Shown here: piece by piece, positions 1 through 8,998 of the stretch
Position numbering within the stretch: the first letter of the stretch is position 1
How the letters are laid out: each line of letters begins with the position of its first letter
Made by a program: the position numbers and the translations under genes
The notes under the pieces: model-generated
What the model saw: the letters and a program-made list of their open reading frames with translations, nothing else
Databases searched by the model: none
Told to the model about the DNA's origin: nothing
Assembly (NCBI RefSeq): GCF_900103475.1
Contig: NZ_FNHG01000023.1
Span: 1-44,547 of the forward strand
DNA: 44,547 nucleotides
Reading direction: 5' to 3'
Source: Maricaulis salignorans
GTDB taxonomy: Bacteria > Pseudomonadota > Alphaproteobacteria > Caulobacterales > Maricaulaceae

Positions 1-633
1 GTGGCTAGTGGGCCTGCATCGCCGCGCACACGAAAATCTCCACGCGGCTCGCCGCTGGAGGTTTGAGTGGGCCTCCCCGGTTTGGGAGGTGTGCGGGACG
101 CCGGCGAATGCCGGAGCTGTTGTAGGTTTAGGGGGCATCCGAGACGTCCCGCACGTGGAGATTTGCTCAGGTCCCTCGCGGGCCCTGCCTCGAAATGACC
201 GTGGACGAACAGTCGAGCATTCATGCTGCCCTTCCCCGATCATGGCCTCACCAGAGCTTGAGGATGTCACCCCTCTGCCCGGACGAGCTCCACGCTCCCG
301 ATCGCCGCGAATGACTGAGCTCACGCCTCCCGTGCGACCGGAACCGCTGAAGTATGCGCGCAGGTTGGTGGGGTGGGGATAACATCGCTCGGAATGTGTC
401 GTCCTGACGCAAGTCGGGACCTCGATATTGCCGGCTGTGCACCTGTCTCAGCAAGCGCCTGGCTTGCGTCCGGGTTGCGTGGGACAGTTGTTTAGGGTGG
501 GGGATAGGCACCCGATCCCGGCCCGGATGCAGTCTTCGACGCAGCGTGTTCATCTCGCCGTCATCAACGACACTGCATGTTCACAACATCAACCAATGAT
601 CTTGTTTCGATCCAGTTTTATCAGGGGAAATAT
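1..633. other. Non-coding stretch with nested inverted repeats
   Basis: No convincing gene is seen here. The open frames are arginine-rich, have no ribosome binding sites and match nothing I recognise. The first 170 bases are strongly self-complementary: an 11-base arm at 34-44 pairs with 154-164, a 10-base arm at 91-100 pairs with 145-154, and small hairpins sit at 72-89 and 101-114. A 7-base arm at 25-31 could alternatively pair with 89-95. The last 30 bases hold the leader and Shine-Dalgarno site of the secreted protein gene at 634. Confidence 0.6.
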
Positions 634-1092
634 ATGTCCATCAAAACCGTCCTTGCTGCCAGCCTCGCTGTCGCAGCGCTTACCGGTGTCGCCGCCGCCC
701 AGGATTACTCGCTGCCGCCGACCTATGGTTCCGTGGCGCTGAATCCCGGCTTTCTGCCTGACCCCCATCAGGCACAGGTGGTCGCTGGCGGCACGATTGA
801 TGCCTCGTCGATCAATAACGCCTGCGTCGGCCTGATCGCCAATGCACCCGATTATCGCCTGCAATACGGCGGCGGTGGCTCACAGCTGTTCATCGGCGTC
901 ACCTCCTCGGTCGACACGACCCTCGTCGTCAACGGTCCCGACGGCAGCTGGTATTGCAATGATGACTATAACGGCCTGAACCCGCTCGTTGGCGGAGAAA
1001 TGCCGGATGCTGGCCAGTATGATATCTGGGTCGGCACCTATGGCAGCAGCACCGCGCCAGCCACCATCTTCATCACCGAATACGACCAGTAG
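634..1092 (+). CDS. Small secreted PPC-like beta-sandwich protein
   Basis: Encodes 152 residues. The N-terminus has a lysine, a hydrophobic core of about 15 residues and an AAA-Q cleavage site near residue 22, so it is probably exported by Sec. The mature part contains the motifs DTTLVVNGPDGSWYC and YDIWVGTY, which resemble the bacterial pre-peptidase C-terminal (PPC) fold, here as a stand-alone domain. Two cysteines (in NNAC and WYCND) could form a disulfide. The start at 634 is preferred over an upstream in-frame start at 577 because AGGGGAAA lies just upstream and the signal peptide begins there. Substrate or partner is unknown. It is monocistronic, with a strong terminator following. Related proteins are often auto-annotated as peptidase, but no catalytic residues are visible. 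Confidence 0.85.
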   Translation: MSIKTVLAASLAVAALTGVAAAQDYSLPPTYGSVALNPGFLPDPHQAQVVAGGTIDASSINNACVGLIANAPDYRLQYGGGGSQLFIGVTSSVDTTLVVNGPDGSWYCNDDYNGLNPLVGGEMPDAGQYDIWVGTYGSSTAPATIFITEYDQ

Positions 1093-1118
1093 ACTTCAGA
1101 CCATCGCCGAAACGAGAA

Positions 1119-1148
1119 CGGGGCCCGCAATGCGGGCCCCGTTTTTTT
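1119..1148 (+). terminator. Rho-independent terminator
   Basis: Perfect 11-base stem (1119-1129 with 1131-1141; in practice a GC-rich stem with a small loop) followed by seven T. It ends the secreted protein gene and lies between convergent genes, so it may also limit read-through from the aldolase side. Confidence 0.92.
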
Positions 1149-1175
1149 GGTGGTCAGCATTCCGACAGCCGAAAA

Positions 1176-2216
1176 TCAGGCGCCGTTTTTCTCCATCGCC
1201 GCATCATATTCACCCAGCGAGGCCAGGCTGTTCATCCTGGCGCGGTGGTTGAAGGCAGCCTGGGCCGCATCGACATTGCCAGGCTTGCCAGCCCAGACCT
1301 TCAGCGGCGCCGCCTGCAGCGCACGGCCATAGGAGAAGCTGACCGGCCAGGGCAGGTCATAATTCGCGGTCATGGCATTGAGGTGGGCCGTGGCTTCCTC
1401 ATCGGACTGGCCACCGGAGAGGAAGGCGATGCCCGGCACGGCGGCTGGCACGCAATTGGCCAGGCACTGCATCGTCATGTCGGCGACTTCTTCAATGCTG
1501 GCGCGGTCCTCGTTCTTCGTGCCCGAAATCACCATGTTCGGCTTCAGGATCGTGCCTTCCAGGATCACGCCCTGGTCGAACAGCTCGCGATACAGCGTCT
1601 TGAGCGCGAATTCGGTCACTTCATAGCAACGCTCGATCGAGTGATCGCCATCCATGATGACTTCCGGCTCGACGATCGGGACGATATTGGCTTCCTGGCA
1701 CAGCGCCGCATAGCGGGCCAGCGCGTGCATATTGGTGTTGATGCAATACTGGCTCGGCATGGATTCATCGCCATTGCGGCCGATATTGATCACGGCACGC
1801 CATTTGGCGAAGCGGGCACCGAGCCCGTAATAATCGGCGAGACGATCGCGCAGGCCATCAAGGCCTTCGGTGATCATTTCGCCATCGCTGCCCGCCAGGC
1901 CCTTGGCGCCGGCATCAACCTTGATGCCCGGAATCGCGCCGGCATCCTGGATCAGCTTGACCAGCGGCGTCCCGTCCTTGGATTTCTGGCGGATGGTCTC
2001 GTCATAGAGGATGACGCCGGAAACATGCTCGCTCATCGCCGGTTCGGTGCGGAACAGCATTTCGCGCCAGTCGCGACGGTTGTCGGCGGTGTTTTCCAGG
2101 TCAATCGAAGCGAAGCGCTTGCCGATCGTGCCAGTGGATTCATCAGCTGCCAGCAGGCCCTTGCCGGGCGCCACCATGGCACAGGCGGTTTCGTTGAGTT
2201 GGTCGAGATCCATCAT
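1176..2216 (-). CDS. fba: Fructose-bisphosphate aldolase, class I
   Basis: Encodes 346 residues, the usual length for class I aldolase. It cleaves fructose 1,6-bisphosphate to dihydroxyacetone phosphate and glyceraldehyde 3-phosphate in the cytoplasm, and the reverse reaction serves gluconeogenesis. The N-terminal KGLLAADESTGT motif and the Schiff-base lysine in GTILKPNMV (about K225) are diagnostic, and no zinc-site residues of class II are present. Two adjacent ATG codons occur; the first is used here with GGGGAT five bases upstream, and the second would remove one residue. It is the last gene of a gap-pgk-fba cluster, 118 bases behind pgk, so it may be read both from the cluster and from its own promoter. 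Confidence 0.96.
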   Translation of the reverse strand: MMDLDQLNETACAMVAPGKGLLAADESTGTIGKRFASIDLENTADNRRDWREMLFRTEPAMSEHVSGVILYDETIRQKSKDGTPLVKLIQDAGAIPGIKVDAGAKGLAGSDGEMITEGLDGLRDRLADYYGLGARFAKWRAVINIGRNGDESMPSQYCINTNMHALARYAALCQEANIVPIVEPEVIMDGDHSIERCYEVTEFALKTLYRELFDQGVILEGTILKPNMVISGTKNEDRASIEEVADMTMQCLANCVPAAVPGIAFLSGGQSDEEATAHLNAMTANYDLPWPVSFSYGRALQAAPLKVWAGKPGNVDAAQAAFNHRARMNSLASLGEYDAAMEKNGA

Positions 2217-2334
2217 GTCATCCCCAGCTAGGTTCGATCTTTGTCTTCATCATGCATTGCGCCCTATCTACACAGAGCGCGGCCAAATCCCAAGACAGGA
2301 AACGGCCCGAATTCGGGTTTGTCTGGCGCAGGCG

Positions 2335-3546
2335 TCAGGCGCTGACGCTATCGCGCTGCATCAACACATCGACGCCAGGCAGGACCTTGCCCTCCATCCA
2401 CTCGAGGAAGGCTCCGCCCGCCGTCGAGATGAAGGTGAAGTCGTCGGCCACGCCGGCCTGGTTGAGCGCTGCGACCGTATCGCCGCCGCCGCCGACCGCG
2501 ACCAGGCCCTGGTCGCGCACGGCGCGGGCGACATGTTCAGCCACGGCCATCGTCGCGGCCTCGAAAGGCGGGGTCTCGAAGGCGCCGAGCGGGCCATTCC
2601 AGATCAAGGTTCTGCAGGTGTCGATCGCCTGGTTGATTTCGACCACCGTACCGGGACCGCAATCGAGGATCATCTCCTCGGCGCCGACATTGTGAACGGC
2701 GGTGAGCCGGGTTTCCGGATTCGCCTTGAACTCACGCGCCAGCACGACATCGCTCGGCAGGATGAGCTTGCAACCCGCTTCTTCCGCGGCCACGAGGATT
2801 ACCCGTGCCGTATCGGCCAGATCGGCCTCGCAAAGGCTGGCGCCGACCTTGATGCCCTGGGCGTGCAGCAGCGTATTGGCCATGCCACCGCCGACGAAGA
2901 GAATATCGACCTTCTTCACCAGGTTTTTCAGCAAATCGATCTTGGATGAGACCTTTGCGCCGCCAACCAGCGCCATGACCGGGCGCTCGGGCTTTTCCAG
3001 CGCCGCGACCAGATGGTCGATCTCGCGCTGCATGGCCAGGCCGGCATAGGCCGGCAGCAGATGCGCCACGCCTTCGGTCGAGCCATGGGCACGGTGGGCA
3101 GCGGAGAAGGCGTCATTGACATAGATATCGCCGAGCCGGGCCAGCGCCGCTGCGAAAGCGGGGTCATTGGCTTCCTCGCCGGGCTCGAAACGTGTGTTCT
3201 GCAACAATAGCACATCGCTATCGGCCATGTCGGCCACTGCCGAAGCGGCATCATCCCCGACCAGGTCATCGACGAAATCAACCGCTTCACCGACCAGGTC
3301 AGCCAGCGGCTGCGCCACCGGCTCCAGCGACAGACCCGTAACCCGGCTGCCTTTGGGGCGACCGAAATGGGCCAGCAGGATCACTTTTGCCCCGGCTTCG
3401 CGCAGGAATTCAATCGTCGGCAAGGCCGATTGCAGACGGGTATCGTCGGTGACGATTCCATCCTTCATCGGCACGTTGAAATCGACGCGCACAAGCACGC
3501 GCTTGCCGGCCAATTCGGCGTCCTGGATACGGCGGATCGTCGTCAT
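2335..3546 (-). CDS. pgk: Phosphoglycerate kinase
   Basis: Encodes 403 residues, within the usual 390-420 range. It transfers phosphate from 1,3-bisphosphoglycerate to ADP in glycolysis. The signature RVDFNVPMKDG near the N-terminus, the NGPLGAFE motif and the C-terminal GGGDTVAAL nucleotide loop are all intact. The open frame extends upstream to 3627, but that part overlaps the end of gap and has no family match; the ATG at 3546 gives the canonical N-terminus and follows GAGGACAGG. Only 23 bases separate it from the gap stop codon, which supports co-transcription. Confidence 0.97.
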   Translation of the reverse strand: MTTIRRIQDAELAGKRVLVRVDFNVPMKDGIVTDDTRLQSALPTIEFLREAGAKVILLAHFGRPKGSRVTGLSLEPVAQPLADLVGEAVDFVDDLVGDDAASAVADMADSDVLLLQNTRFEPGEEANDPAFAAALARLGDIYVNDAFSAAHRAHGSTEGVAHLLPAYAGLAMQREIDHLVAALEKPERPVMALVGGAKVSSKIDLLKNLVKKVDILFVGGGMANTLLHAQGIKVGASLCEADLADTARVILVAAEEAGCKLILPSDVVLAREFKANPETRLTAVHNVGAEEMILDCGPGTVVEINQAIDTCRTLIWNGPLGAFETPPFEAATMAVAEHVARAVRDQGLVAVGGGGDTVAALNQAGVADDFTFISTAGGAFLEWMEGKVLPGVDVLMQRDSVSA

Positions 3547-3569
3547 GACCTGTCCTCGCTCAAGCGTGA

Positions 3570-4580
3570 TTAAAGGTAACGGCCCATCGCCACGGCCGTA
3601 TCGACCATGCGGCAGGCGAAGCCCCACTCATTGTCATACCAGGTCATCACCCGGACCAGGCGCTCATCAATGACATTGATCTTGTCGATGGCGACGATGG
3701 AGGAGCGGGGGTCGTGATTATAATCGATCGAGACCAGCGGGATGCTGTCATAGCCGAGCACGCCCTTCATCGGGCCATCGGCGGCGGCGATGATGGCTGC
3801 GGACAGCTCCTCCGCCGTGGTGGCGCGCGAGGGCACGAAGACCATGTCGATCAGCGACACATTCGGGGTCGGCACGCGCACGGCGGCACCGTCGAGCTTG
3901 CCGATCAGTTCGGGGATGACCAGGCCAACCGCCTTGGCGGCACCGGTCGAGGTCGGGATCATCGACATCGCAGCGGCGCGGGCGCGGTGGAGATCCTTGT
4001 GATTACGGTCCAGGGTTGGCTGGTCGCCGGTATAGGCATGGATGGTCGTGACATGACCGCGCTCGATGCCGACCGCGTCATTGAGCACCTTCGCGACGGG
4101 CGCGAGGCCATTCGTGGTGCAAGACGCGTTCGAGACGATGATGTCCTCGGCGCTCAGCTGGTCGTGATTGACGCCATAGACGATGGTCTTGTCAGCATTC
4201 TTGGCCGGAGCCGAGCACAGCACCCGCTTGGCGCCGCTCTCGATATGGGCCATCGCGGCGGCCTTGTCGTTGAACTTGCCAGTGCATTCCATCACCAGAT
4301 CGACGCCCATCGCCTTCCAGGGCAATTGGGACGGATCGCGATTGGACACCTTCTGGATGCGGCCATAACCGGCATCAAGCCAGTCTTCACCAACTTCGAT
4401 CTTGCCGGGATAACGGCCATGCACGCTGTCATAGGTCAGCAAGTGGGCGTTGGTTTGGGGCGTCGAGCTGTCATTGATCGCCACGACTTCGATCTCGCCC
4501 CAGCGCTTCTCCTCGAGAATCGCCCGCAGTGCGAGACGGCCGATACGGCCAAATCCATTGATTGCAACCCGAAGCGCCAT
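3570..4580 (-). CDS. gap: Glyceraldehyde-3-phosphate dehydrogenase, type I
   Basis: Encodes 336 residues. It oxidises glyceraldehyde 3-phosphate to 1,3-bisphosphoglycerate with NAD or NADP. The Rossmann motif INGFGRIGR occurs at residues 7-15, the catalytic cysteine is C154 in SNASCTTN, and the C-terminal WYDNEWG is present. The ATG at 4580 is chosen over one five codons upstream because GAGGAGA lies at a proper distance and the protein then begins MALRVAINGFG, as in the family. It is the first gene of the gap-pgk-fba block and is divergent from sqdB across 278 bases. That interval holds no gene; no clear promoter consensus could be assigned in it. Confidence 0.97.
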   Translation of the reverse strand: MALRVAINGFGRIGRLALRAILEEKRWGEIEVVAINDSSTPQTNAHLLTYDSVHGRYPGKIEVGEDWLDAGYGRIQKVSNRDPSQLPWKAMGVDLVMECTGKFNDKAAAMAHIESGAKRVLCSAPAKNADKTIVYGVNHDQLSAEDIIVSNASCTTNGLAPVAKVLNDAVGIERGHVTTIHAYTGDQPTLDRNHKDLHRARAAAMSMIPTSTGAAKAVGLVIPELIGKLDGAAVRVPTPNVSLIDMVFVPSRATTAEELSAAIIAAADGPMKGVLGYDSIPLVSIDYNHDPRSSIVAIDKINVIDERLVRVMTWYDNEWGFACRMVDTAVAMGRYL

Positions 4581-4858
4581 GGCCAGTCTCCTCAATATCG
4601 GTAATCGCGACAGCGGGGCATGAGGCCGGTCGCGCTGGAATTGGCGCGGATTTACCCGCCTTTCAGGTCACAGTCCACCGCAGGAATGCGGCAAAACAGC
4701 GACATGACGGACTTATCGCCCCCCTCCGGACAGGCTGTATGTGTGTCAGTACAGTGCTTCACCGGCCCGACCGCAGAGCGGGGACTTGAAATGAAACTGT
4801 ACGCCTGCGAGAAACGGAGTAGACAGTTATATAAACCTTTTGGGCGGGTGCCGGAATT

Positions 4859-6064
4859 ATGAAAGTTATCGTTCTTGGTGGGGACGGCTTCTGCGGATGG
4901 CCGACAGCGCTTCACCTCTCCAATCTTGGCCATGACATTGTCATCGTCGACAATCTCTCGCGTCGCATGATCGATGTCGAACTGGAAGTGGAATCGCTGA
5001 CGCCGATCCGGCCAATGAGCGAACGCCTTGCCGCCTGGAAAGACGTCTCCGGCCGCGACATCCGCTTCGTGAACATGAATATCGGCAAGGATTTCCAGGA
5101 ATTCATCGATCTGATCGATGAGGAAAAGCCTGACACGATCGTGCATTTCGCCGAACAGCGCGCCGCGCCCTATTCGATGAAATCGGCCCGCCACAAGCGC
5201 TATACCGTCGACAATAACCTCAACGCCACCAATGACGTGCTCGCCGCGATCGTCGAGAGCGGTCGCGACATCCATCTCGTCCACCTCGGCACGATGGGCG
5301 TTTATGGCTATGGCACGGCGGGCATGAAAATCCCCGAAGGCTATCTCAAGGTGAAGGTGCAGACGGATCACGGGCTGCAGGATCAGGAGATCCTCTATCC
5401 GGCCAATCCGGGCTCGATCTACCACATGACCAAGACCCAGGATCAGCTCTTCTTCCATTTCTACAACAAGAACGACAAGGTGAAGATCACCGATCTCCAC
5501 CAGGGCATCGTCTGGGGCACCCAGACCAATGAGACCAAGCGCGATGAGCGCCTGATCAACCGGTTCGATTATGACGGCGATTACGGCACTGTGCTCAACC
5601 GCTTCCTGATGCAGGCCGCCGTCGGCTATCCGCTCACCGTGCACGGCACGGGCGGCCAGACGCGCGCCTTCATCCATATCCAGGACACGGTTCATTGCGT
5701 CCAGATCGCGGTCGAAAACCCGCCGCAATCTGGCGACAAGGTTCGCATCTTCAACCAGATGACTGAAACTCACCGGGTTCGCGATCTGGCCAAGATGATC
5801 GCCGACATGGCCCATGCCGAAGTGCAGCTGGTTCCCAATCCGCGCAATGAAGCGGACGAGAATGACCTTCATGTCGAAAACGACACCTTCCTGCAGATGG
5901 GCCTCAAGCCGATCACCCTGGCCGCTGGCCTGATGGAAGAAGTCACCGACATCGCAAGCAAATACGCCGACCGCTGCGACAAGGCGAAAATCCCTTGCAT
6001 CTCCTATTGGGGCAAGACTCGCGAAGACGCGGCCCAGCCCGACCCGCTGAAGGTCGTAGGCTAG
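4859..6064 (+). CDS. sqdB: UDP-sulfoquinovose synthase
   Basis: Encodes 401 residues of the NAD-dependent epimerase/dehydratase (extended SDR) family. SqdB makes UDP-sulfoquinovose from UDP-glucose and sulfite, the head-group donor for the sulfolipid SQDG. The N-terminal GGDGFCGW, the [12 protein letters not shown] stretch, the LGTMGVYG segment, the catalytic Y188-x3-K192 (YHMTK) and the [14 protein letters not shown] region all match SqdB rather than general epimerases. The start at 4859 gives the canonical [10 protein letters not shown]; its ribosome binding site is weak. The gene is alone: no sulfolipid glycosyltransferase gene (SqdX or SqdD type) lies next to it, and a strong terminator follows. 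An archaeal Agl3-like role in glycan sulfonation is a less likely alternative. Confidence 0.93.
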   Translation: MKVIVLGGDGFCGWPTALHLSNLGHDIVIVDNLSRRMIDVELEVESLTPIRPMSERLAAWKDVSGRDIRFVNMNIGKDFQEFIDLIDEEKPDTIVHFAEQRAAPYSMKSARHKRYTVDNNLNATNDVLAAIVESGRDIHLVHLGTMGVYGYGTAGMKIPEGYLKVKVQTDHGLQDQEILYPANPGSIYHMTKTQDQLFFHFYNKNDKVKITDLHQGIVWGTQTNETKRDERLINRFDYDGDYGTVLNRFLMQAAVGYPLTVHGTGGQTRAFIHIQDTVHCVQIAVENPPQSGDKVRIFNQMTETHRVRDLAKMIADMAHAEVQLVPNPRNEADENDLHVENDTFLQMGLKPITLAAGLMEEVTDIASKYADRCDKAKIPCISYWGKTREDAAQPDPLKVVG

Positions 6065-6085
6065 GGCTTCAGGTCTGACGAATTG

Positions 6086-6115
6086 AAAAGGGCGCCCCGC
6101 GGGGCGCCCTTTTTT
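6086..6115 (+). terminator. Rho-independent terminator, probably bidirectional
   Basis: Nine-base perfect GC stem (6090-6098 with 6101-6109) flanked by four A on the left and six T on the right. It ends sqdB and, read on the minus strand, would also end argE. Confidence 0.92.
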
Positions 6116-6131
6116 CGTGTGGCGGCCCGGC

Positions 6132-7304
6132 TCAGGCCTCCAGCACCCGCACCAGCCGCTCCATAAAGCCGCAACACTGATCCAACTGGTCAATCGCGAC
6201 GAATTCGTCCGGCTGGTGCGCCTGGCTGATCGAGCCGGGACCGCAGACGACGACGGAGAGGCCCGCCGCCTGGAATTGGCCGGCTTCGGTGCCATAGCTC
6301 ACGACGCGGGTGGAGTTGTCGCCGGTGAGCTGGCGCGCCAGGCGTTCGGCGGCGCCGTCGGCCTCGCGGGCGAAGGCCGGCACGTTGGAGCGCACGGTTA
6401 CCGTCACGCTGGCTTCGGGAACTGATTGGCGCATTTTCGCTTCAACAGCCGCAGCCCGCTCCCGCAGACCCGCCTCGATCGCGTGCGGATCATCCCAGGG
6501 GGCGGGGCGGATCAGGCTGGAGAACTGGGCGTCGAGGGCCAGGATGTTGAGGGCTGTGCCGCCCTTCATCTCGCCAATCGTCAGCGTCCCGAAGGGCGGG
6601 GTATAGGGGCTGTCATCGGGGGCGGCGGCCTCCATTTCGGCGGCGCAATCGACCAGGTATTGCATCAGCGGCACACCGTGGGTGACGGCGCAGGCACCAT
6701 CGCGCACGAGGGAGGAATGCGCTTCGCGGCCGCGCAGTTTCACCGTCATCGAGAACAGGCCCTTATGAGCGGTGACGACTTTCATATCGGTCGGCTCGCC
6801 GACAATGACGGTCGACGGCTTGATCGGGCCGGCCATGATCTTCTCGATCATCGCCGGTGCGCCGATACAGCCAATCTCCTCGTCAAAGGAGAGCGCGATG
6901 TGGACCGGGCGTTTCAGCTTGGCGCTTGCGAACATTGGCGCCAGCGCCAGGATGCAGGCGGAAAAGCCCTTCATGTCGCAGGTGCCGCGGCCATAGAGCT
7001 TGCCATCACCCTTGTCGGTCAGCGTCCAGGGATCCGACGTCCAGGGCTGGCCATCGACCGGCACGACATCGGTATGGCCCGACAAGACGACCCCGCCATC
7101 GACCATCGGGCCGATAATCGCGTGCAGATTGGCCTTCGTCCCGTCGCTATTGGGGATGCGCTCGCAATGGGCGCCCAGCGCTGTCAGGCGCTGCTCGACA
7201 TGGTCGATCAGGGGCAGGTTGGAATTGCGCGAGGTGGTGTCGAAACCGATCAGATCGCGCAATTCGTCGATTGCGGTCTCAAGGAAGGGGGATGGCTGGG
7301 ACAT
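6132..7304 (-). CDS. argE: Acetylornithine deacetylase (M20 family)
   Basis: Encodes 390 residues. ArgE hydrolyses N-acetylornithine to ornithine in arginine synthesis. It has the M20 metal-site motifs in order: SGHTDVVPVDG, GRGTCDMKG and SFDEEIGCIGA, then a central dimerisation part around KLRGREAHSS and the C-terminal QAHQPDEFV containing the last metal histidine. GAGGT lies five bases upstream of the ATG. The specific name rests on overall resemblance to proteobacterial ArgE; a related succinyl-diaminopimelate desuccinylase is possible but less likely. It is divergent from the TadG-like gene at 7425, sharing a 120-base intergenic region. Confidence 0.88.
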   Translation of the reverse strand: MSQPSPFLETAIDELRDLIGFDTTSRNSNLPLIDHVEQRLTALGAHCERIPNSDGTKANLHAIIGPMVDGGVVLSGHTDVVPVDGQPWTSDPWTLTDKGDGKLYGRGTCDMKGFSACILALAPMFASAKLKRPVHIALSFDEEIGCIGAPAMIEKIMAGPIKPSTVIVGEPTDMKVVTAHKGLFSMTVKLRGREAHSSLVRDGACAVTHGVPLMQYLVDCAAEMEAAAPDDSPYTPPFGTLTIGEMKGGTALNILALDAQFSSLIRPAPWDDPHAIEAGLRERAAAVEAKMRQSVPEASVTVTVRSNVPAFAREADGAAERLARQLTGDNSTRVVSYGTEAGQFQAAGLSVVVCGPGSISQAHQPDEFVAIDQLDQCCGFMERLVRVLEA

Positions 7305-7424
7305 GGGTGACCTCGAACAGTTGTAGCTTGGGTGTTAGCCGGTTTTTCACTTCATTTCCAAAACTCAGTGCCCATCCGCCCGCCCCGCGCGCAGTATCGC
7401 CGGGTTGAACGGATTGTGGACCTG

Positions 7425-8915
7425 ATGCCTTCGAGTCTGATCTCATTTTTACGGACCTGGATGGTCGACCGGCGCGGCAATGTCGCGCTGATGTTCTCGA
7501 TTCTGCTGATGCCGCTCATGGTGCTGACTGGCGGGGCTGTCGATCTCAACCAGGCCCTCAATGCCCGCACCCGGCTGGCCCAGGCGCTCGACGCAGCAGC
7601 CCTCGCGGTCGGCGTGCAGACATCGCTCACCCAGGATGAGGCCGCAGAATTCGCGCTCGGCTTCGTGACCGCCAATTATCCGCCCACCGAGATCGGCGAG
7701 ATTGGCGGGCTGACCGTAGCCCTGGATGCCGACAATGACATCGTCACGGTTGGCGCCGAGGCGCGCATTGCGACGCTGGTGCTGTCGCTGATCGGGATTG
7801 AATCCATCACTGTGCACTGGGAGAGCGAGGTCCAGCGCGCGCGCCGCCGGCTGGAACTGGCCATGGTGCTCGACAATACCGGCTCGATGGGCGGCTCCAA
7901 GATCGCCAGCCTGCGCGATGCAGCGCATTTGCTGACCGATATCCTGTTCGAGGGCGCCGATCCGGACCGGCTCAAGATCGGCCTTGTGCCCTTCGCGGCG
8001 ACGGTGAATGTCGGCACTCAGTATGAACGCGCCTGGTGGCTCGATCCGGATGCGCTCTCGCCGCTGCATTCGGAGAATTTCATCCCGGCCGCCAATCGCT
8101 GGGACGTGTTCGACACGATCACCAATCGCGACTGGACCGGCTGTGTCGAGGCACGGGCCATTCCGCATGATATCGAGGATACGCCGCCGTCCGCGGCATC
8201 GCCGGACACGCTCTTCCTGCCCTATTTCGCACCGGACGAGTCCAGCTATGGCTCCTACCCCAACAGCTATATGAGCGATCAGATGTCGGGCTATGACCAG
8301 ACCGCCCGGATGCGCAATGCGCCGAAATATACCGGCGCGTCTGTGTCATCGGGCGACGGGCCCGGCTGGGGCTGCACAGCGCGGCCGATCACGCCGCTGA
8401 CGGGCAATCAGAGCACGATCAATTCCGGCATCTCCGCCATGATCGCCAGCGGCACGACGAATATCCCGATCGGCGTCAGCTGGGGGGTGCGGGTCCTGTC
8501 GCCGGGCGAGCCCTTCACCCAGGGCGTGGACTGGGGCGAGGATGATACGATCAAGGCGATGGTCGTGCTGACCGATGGCGAGAATTATCTCAATGGCCGC
8601 GGCAACAGCAATTATTCGGACTATTCCGGCTATGGCTATATGCGCGATGGCCGCCTTGGCATCGTCTCCTCGAATGACACCACGATCCGCAACGCCCTCA
8701 ATGCCCGCACCACGGCGGCCTGTGCCTATGCCCGGGAGCGGGGTATCCGCGTCTACACCATCACATTCCAGGTCAATTCCAGCTCGACGCGCAATATGAT
8801 GCAGGCCTGCGCAACCCATCCAGGCCTGTATTTTGACTCGCCCTCATCCGACGCCCTGCGTGATGCATTCGAGATGATCGCCGGGGATCTGAGCAATTTG
8901 CGACTTTCGCGGTAA
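7425..8915 (+). CDS. TadG-like vWA-domain pilus protein, paralogue A
   Basis: Encodes 496 residues. The N-terminus is a TadE/TadG-type segment: a basic RRGN motif, one transmembrane helix at about residues 20-38, then the helix NARTRLAQALDAAALAVG. From about residue 145 a von Willebrand A domain follows, with the metal-site motif LDNTGSM (D150) and a later VLTDGEN. Most of the protein would lie in the periplasm or be carried by a Tad (Flp) pilus. The start at 7425 aligns with the two downstream paralogues; the frame is open back to 7332 but that part looks non-coding. It differs from paralogues B and C by lacking a roughly 25-residue arginine-rich insertion. No other tad genes are in the window. 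Its upstream region has only a degenerate CtrA-like site (TTAG-N7-TTCA at 7335). Confidence 0.87.
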   Translation: MPSSLISFLRTWMVDRRGNVALMFSILLMPLMVLTGGAVDLNQALNARTRLAQALDAAALAVGVQTSLTQDEAAEFALGFVTANYPPTEIGEIGGLTVALDADNDIVTVGAEARIATLVLSLIGIESITVHWESEVQRARRRLELAMVLDNTGSMGGSKIASLRDAAHLLTDILFEGADPDRLKIGLVPFAATVNVGTQYERAWWLDPDALSPLHSENFIPAANRWDVFDTITNRDWTGCVEARAIPHDIEDTPPSAASPDTLFLPYFAPDESSYGSYPNSYMSDQMSGYDQTARMRNAPKYTGASVSSGDGPGWGCTARPITPLTGNQSTINSGISAMIASGTTNIPIGVSWGVRVLSPGEPFTQGVDWGEDDTIKAMVVLTDGENYLNGRGNSNYSDYSGYGYMRDGRLGIVSSNDTTIRNALNARTTAACAYARERGIRVYTITFQVNSSSTRNMMQACATHPGLYFDSPSSDALRDAFEMIAGDLSNLRLSR

Positions 8916-8939
8916 CACACTCAAAATAAACTTGGAATT

Positions 8940-8972
8940 CTAACTCGGTTTTAACTCCCAACCGGTAGAATC
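8940..8972 (+). promoter_or_regulatory. CtrA-like box upstream of paralogue B
   Basis: CTAA-N7-TTAAC at 8940-8955 matches seven of eight fixed bases of the CtrA consensus TTAA-N7-TTAA, plus the frequent final C. A TAGAAT element at 8966-8971 resembles a -10 box and includes a GANTC (CcrM-type) site at 8968-8972. The same arrangement recurs in front of paralogue C. The spacing of the TTAAC half-site to the -10-like element is short, so promoter assignment is tentative. Confidence 0.5.
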
Positions 8973-8998
8973 CTGGCGAATTGATGAGGGTGCCCTGC

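Noticed and set aside
8-553. Two overlapping open frames near the left edge
   Set aside because: Arginine-rich, no start signals, no recognised domain; the region is better read as non-coding with inverted repeats.
2217-2334. Terminator or promoter between pgk and fba
   Set aside because: A 12-base CCCGAATTCGGG palindrome is present but lacks a T-tract, and -35/-10 candidates have wrong spacing.
4735-4754. CTGTA/TACAG inverted repeat before sqdB
   Set aside because: Arms of five bases only; too weak to call an operator.
4652-6295. 547-residue open frame on the minus strand
   Set aside because: It is the reverse shadow of sqdB, rich in repeated dipeptides and without a ribosome binding site or family match.
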